From contig USPP01000043.1 in assembly GCA_900556615.1 (NCBI GenBank), forward strand, positions 1-9,031: a stretch of DNA of 9,031 bases, given 5' to 3'. Source of the DNA: an uncultured Eubacteriales bacterium (GTDB taxonomy: Bacteria; Bacillota; Clostridia; Oscillospirales; CAG-272). The notes below the pieces were generated by a model. That model was not told the DNA's origin. It searched no databases and saw only the letters and a program-made list of their open reading frames with translations. Shown here in pieces: positions 6,685 to 9,031 of the stretch (position 1 is the first letter of the stretch; every line of letters starts with the position of its first letter). The translations under genes were made by a program, and so were the position numbers.

Positions 6685-8553
6685 ATGAAAAAATATTTAT
6701 CCTTTATCCTTGCGGTATTCCTGACGGCGGTAATCGCATTTTCCGTTAATGCCGCTGATGAAAAATTTACCGTTGAAATCGGCGGGGATGCTGTTGTCAG
6801 TGCCGGAACAACCGTAAACTATACCTTTACCGTCAAAAATATTACCTTGTCCGAAGGAATCATCGGTACCGATATACATATAAAATATGACATCTCTGTT
6901 TTTGAACTTTCCGACGCCAAAAGCGAGGGGAACCCAAACGGCTGGTCTACCGGCATAAAAAAAGATGCTTCTGCCGGAACGGTAGCGTTTACGTCGGTTG
7001 AAAATAACGCCGATATTTCCAATGCGATAAAAGCCGATAATACGCTGAAATATACCATATCACTGAAAGTAAAAAACAATGCGACCAAGCAGTCAAAGAT
7101 TGACTTTTCATTAATTCAATGTACCGGATCGGATTTTGAAGTTTATCAGGGCTCCGGAAACGCCCTGACCGTTTCCGTCAAGCAATCCCTCACCGCGCCG
7201 TCAGGACTTTCCTTCACCGACGGTCTTGCCAAATGGAACGCAGTAGAAAACGCCGACAGCTACAGCGTTCAGATATATAAAGACGGTAAGGAATACGGTG
7301 ATTCCGTATCGACAAGTAAAACTGAGTATGATTTTTCAAAGGAACTCACTGCGGGAGGAAAATATTGCTTCACCGTCAGGGCAATCTCCGATAAGCCGGA
7401 ATACGCCGACAGTGCAGAATCCTCAAAATCCGGTGATTACGTCGTGGTAGGAAAGCTCGACACGCCCAAAATAACCATATCCTCCGATCTTGAAAACGGC
7501 GGCTTGAAATATCAGATAACCGATACGAATTCCGACGGGACCGTTCGCCAGTATATTGTCGATATATACGAAAAAGGCTCAAGCTCTGTCGCAAAAACTC
7601 TTGAAAGCAATTCTAAAGCCGGAAATATTCCCTGTGACGGAACCGATATCGTCGCGGGCAAGGAATATACCGTTACCGTCACAGCTATAACAAAAGACGG
7701 GAGCGTCAATAAAGACAGCGACACCTCTTCGCACTCCGCCTCAGCGAAAGCAGCGGCAAAGGTAAAAAATATTCAGATAAAAACACAGCCTAAGCTGGTA
7801 TATGTTGACGGTGAAAAGCTTGACCTCTCGGCAATGGTTGTCACCATTAATTACGATAATAATACTTCCGAGGATGTTAAGTTTAAGGACTTTGAAGACT
7901 ATAATCTCACTGTCAGCATAGCAAACGGCAAAACGCTTTCCATGAGCGACAGCGGAAAAACCGTTACTGTCAGCTTCGGAGACAAGAGCAGCGCAACAAC
8001 TTCCGCTATCACCGTTAATTCCAACGAATGCAGCCATACAAAAACACATACCGAGCAAAAGCTTCCTTCCTGCGGAGAGGACGGTTATGAAAGAGTAATC
8101 TGTGACAACTGCAACGCAACGATTTCAGAAACAATTCTGTCCGCCACCGGCGCGCATCAGTTCGGAGACTGGGAAACCATCGTCAATCCTACCGAAACGC
8201 TTAAGGGTGTAAAGGAAAGGGTTTGCAGCGTATGCGGACATAAGGAAACAGAAGAAATCCCCGCTCTCGGCAATTCGAGCGGCTCTGACAGCAGCAGCGA
8301 TACAGAGCCTTCCTCCACTGACAGCGACACCGGCTCCTCCGTTCCCGTTGGGACCGATACCACAAACGATACCACAGACAATATCGGCGGAGGGATGAGC
8401 GATTTAAGCCGTATTTTCCTGATTGTAGTAATTGTGATATTCTCTCTTATTCTTCTCTTTATCGTTGGTGCAGTCTGGCTTGAAAACCGTAGAAACAAGG
8501 CAAAACGCGCACGTATGAATAACCGTAATATGAACAACAGAAGCAGAAGATAA
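6685..8553 (+). CDS. Membrane-anchored cohesin-like surface protein
   Basis: The 622-residue product starts with a signal peptide (1-23, cleavage after VNA). Residues 27-165 resemble a cohesin domain (VEIGGDAVVSAGTTVNYTFTV type start, then GTDIHIKYDISVFEL at 61-75). Two FN3-like modules follow (about 170-253 and 257-352), then a bacterial Ig-like module (about 360-446; KLVYVDGEKLDLSAM at 370-384). Residues 448-528 hold two Cys-rich repeats of a type common in clostridial surface proteins: Cys449-x-His451, Cys463, Cys473-x-x-Cys476, then Cys514-x-x-Cys517-Gly-His. A Ser/Thr/Asp/Gly-rich linker (529-572) leads to one transmembrane segment (577-599) and a cytoplasmic tail dense in Arg and Asn. 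There is no LPXTG motif, SLH or cell-wall-binding domain. GGAAGG at 6671-6676 lies 8 nt before the ATG, and the gap from the dockerin gene is only 17 nt, so the two are co-transcribed. It may tether dockerin proteins to the membrane. The cohesin call is by pattern, not by a profile search. Confidence 0.82.
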   Translation: MKKYLSFILAVFLTAVIAFSVNAADEKFTVEIGGDAVVSAGTTVNYTFTVKNITLSEGIIGTDIHIKYDISVFELSDAKSEGNPNGWSTGIKKDASAGTVAFTSVENNADISNAIKADNTLKYTISLKVKNNATKQSKIDFSLIQCTGSDFEVYQGSGNALTVSVKQSLTAPSGLSFTDGLAKWNAVENADSYSVQIYKDGKEYGDSVSTSKTEYDFSKELTAGGKYCFTVRAISDKPEYADSAESSKSGDYVVVGKLDTPKITISSDLENGGLKYQITDTNSDGTVRQYIVDIYEKGSSSVAKTLESNSKAGNIPCDGTDIVAGKEYTVTVTAITKDGSVNKDSDTSSHSASAKAAAKVKNIQIKTQPKLVYVDGEKLDLSAMVVTINYDNNTSEDVKFKDFEDYNLTVSIANGKTLSMSDSGKTVTVSFGDKSSATTSAITVNSNECSHTKTHTEQKLPSCGEDGYERVICDNCNATISETILSATGAHQFGDWETIVNPTETLKGVKERVCSVCGHKETEEIPALGNSSGSDSSSDTEPSSTDSDTGSSVPVGTDTTNDTTDNIGGGMSDLSRIFLIVVIVIFSLILLFIVGAVWLENRRNKAKRARMNNRNMNNRSRR

Positions 8554-8662
8554 TAAACACACGTGTTGCCTGATTAAAAGCCTATGATAATAACCGCGTA
8601 AGTCAAAAAGCTATTGGAAATGCCGCAAACTGAACATTTGATAACAGGCGGTATTTGTTACC
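8554..8662. other. Spacer before the operon terminator
   Basis: About 110 nt of 3' untranslated sequence. I see only a small GGTA/TACC stem at 8650-8653/8659-8662 and no supported gene. Confidence 0.4.
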
Positions 8663-8700
8663 AAAATCGGTCTGTCACAAAAGTGACAGACCGATTTTAT
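8663..8700 (+). terminator. Strong intrinsic terminator of the dockerin/cohesin operon
   Basis: A perfect 16-bp stem, AAAATCGGTCTGTCAC (8663-8678) and GTGACAGACCGATTTT (8683-8698), has an AAAA tetraloop. The GC-rich upper stem ends in an A-tract on one side and a T-tract on the other, followed by AT, so it can stop transcription from both directions. It lies 110 nt past the membrane-anchored protein gene and separates the operon from the following mobile-element-like region. Confidence 0.9.
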
Positions 8701-8714
8701 AATAATGTCTGCTG

Positions 8715-8756
8715 AATCATTCGCTTGGCGAATGATTGGTGCGGCAAAGCCACACC
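8715..8756. repeat. Tandem palindromes after the terminator
   Basis: A perfect 10-bp hairpin, AATCATTCGC/GCGAATGATT with loop TTG (8715-8737), is directly followed by GGTGCGGC-AAA-GCCACACC (8738-8756), a stem with one mismatch. Neither has a U-tract. The TGTCTGCTGAA that precedes the first also precedes the large hairpin at 2838. The second resembles the GTGGGGCA...CACACTTCCCC element in the metH leader (88-108). This suggests a family of modular intergenic palindromes. Confidence 0.55.
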
Positions 8757-8790
8757 CCATATAAAAACAGCGGTATATTGATGTTTTTTT

Positions 8791-8934
8791 ATGGGACAGA
8801 CATTCCTTGATGAACTACTGCGTGATGCGTTTCATGAAAACGCATCACCTAAATGCAAGGTTTTTAAGGCAATACCGCACAATGATTGTTGCGTAGCTGC
8901 GCCGCCGGATTTTTCGTCAGACAATACCTATTGA
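8791..8934 (+). CDS. Hypothetical 47-residue ORF upstream of a possible recombinase
   Basis: An ATG at 8791 opens 47 codons (MGQTFLDELLRDAFHENA at the start, ending SSDNTY) closed by TGA at 8932-8934. The stop overlaps the ribosome site of the following gene, which is typical of coupled genes. Against it: no Shine-Dalgarno precedes the ATG, which follows seven T, and the ORF includes an 11-bp palindrome (8822-8832/8838-8848) and intergenic repeat copy B. I do not recognise the product. It could be a real small gene of a mobile element or an open stretch within repeat DNA. Confidence 0.3.
   Translation: MGQTFLDELLRDAFHENASPKCKVFKAIPHNDCCVAAPPDFSSDNTY
8822..8848. repeat. 11-bp palindrome
   Basis: GTGATGCGTTT (8822-8832) and AAACGCATCAC (8838-8848) form a perfect stem with loop CATGA. 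No U-tract follows. It lies between the tandem palindromes at 8715 and repeat copy B, and inside the 47-codon ORF. It could be a binding site, an element end or a palindromic repeat. Confidence 0.5.
8855..8904 (+). repeat. Intergenic repeat, copy B
   Basis: Second copy of the two-block repeat seen at 2739-2799. Block 1 is 8855-8878 (GCAAGG...GGCAATACCGC) and block 2 is 8886-8904 (TTGTTGCG...TGCGCCG). The blocks are closer together than in copy A. This copy sits directly before the ribosome site of the truncated gene at the window end. Confidence 0.5.
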
Positions 8935-8945
8935 GGAGTCAAGAG

Positions 8946-9031
8946 TTGAATCCTCTGCCGACGAAATTTGTGAAGCATGACGGAATAGAGGCAAGCATAT
9001 ACGAAACAAAGGTGATAGCCGTGAACCCAGT
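8946..9031 (+). CDS. N-terminus of a gene cut by the window end, possibly a serine recombinase
   Basis: A TTG start at 8946 lies 7 nt after GAGGAG (8933-8938), and 28 complete codons run to the window edge without a stop. The peptide starts MNPLPTKFVKHDGIEAS and continues to ETKVIAVNP. The KVIAVNP strand with a preceding charged leader resembles the segment ahead of the conserved RVAAYCRVS motif in large serine recombinases of clostridial mobile elements, but that motif would lie outside the window. The frame is open back to 8886, so a start further upstream is possible, but no ribosome site supports one. The gene follows the 47-codon ORF with overlapping signals. The reading frame is fairly sure; the recombinase identity is tentative. 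Confidence 0.4.
   Translation, partial: MNPLPTKFVKHDGIEASIYETKVIAVNP

Noticed and set aside
6819..8058. Several minus-strand ORFs within the anchored protein gene
   Set aside because: Shadows of a gene with signal peptide, ordered domains, transmembrane anchor and good ribosome site on the plus strand.

Overview
The window looks like chromosomal DNA from a low-to-mid GC, Gram-positive gut-type clostridium (Ruminococcaceae/Oscillospiraceae-like). The evidence is a three-domain MetH without the AdoMet reactivation domain, a CsaB-type pyruvyl transferase, a type I dockerin protein beside a membrane-anchored cohesin-like protein, strong SigA-type promoters and purine-rich Shine-Dalgarno sites, and many intergenic palindromes. 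The genus call is an inference from gene content.

Layout. (1) 1-222: a structured leader with a possible promoter, several hairpins, and a 13-codon ORF that owns the only good ribosome site and overlaps the metH start. (2) 223-2568 (+): metH, B12-dependent methionine synthase, with a roughly 9-residue gap in its cobalamin-binding fold. (3) 2569-2903: a gene-free convergent spacer with hairpins and one copy of a short intergenic repeat. (4) 2904-5003 (-): one protein joining a GT4-like glycosyltransferase to a CsaB-like polysaccharide pyruvyl transferase, a likely cell-wall polymer modification enzyme. (5) 5004-5464: a divergent intergenic region with an 11-bp inverted repeat and a perfect-consensus SigA promoter driving the next operon. 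(6) 5465-8553 (+): a two-gene operon with a 17-nt gap. The first gene encodes a secreted protein (cohesin-like, Ig-like, linker, dockerin). The second encodes a secreted, membrane-anchored protein (cohesin-like, two FN3-like, Ig-like, Cys-rich repeats, Ser/Thr/Asp linker, one C-terminal transmembrane segment). A strong hairpin terminator follows. (7) 8699-9031: palindromes, a 47-codon ORF, a second copy of the intergenic repeat, and the first codons of a gene that runs off the window, possibly a serine recombinase of a mobile element.

The most interesting unit is the 5465-8553 operon. By domain logic the dockerin of the first protein could dock on the cohesin-like module of the second, or of another copy of the first, giving a two-component surface complex held by a transmembrane tail. 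No catalytic domain is visible in either protein, so the role may be adhesive or structural. The divergent GT-CsaB gene points to cell-surface polymer work in the same neighbourhood. metH appears functionally unrelated.
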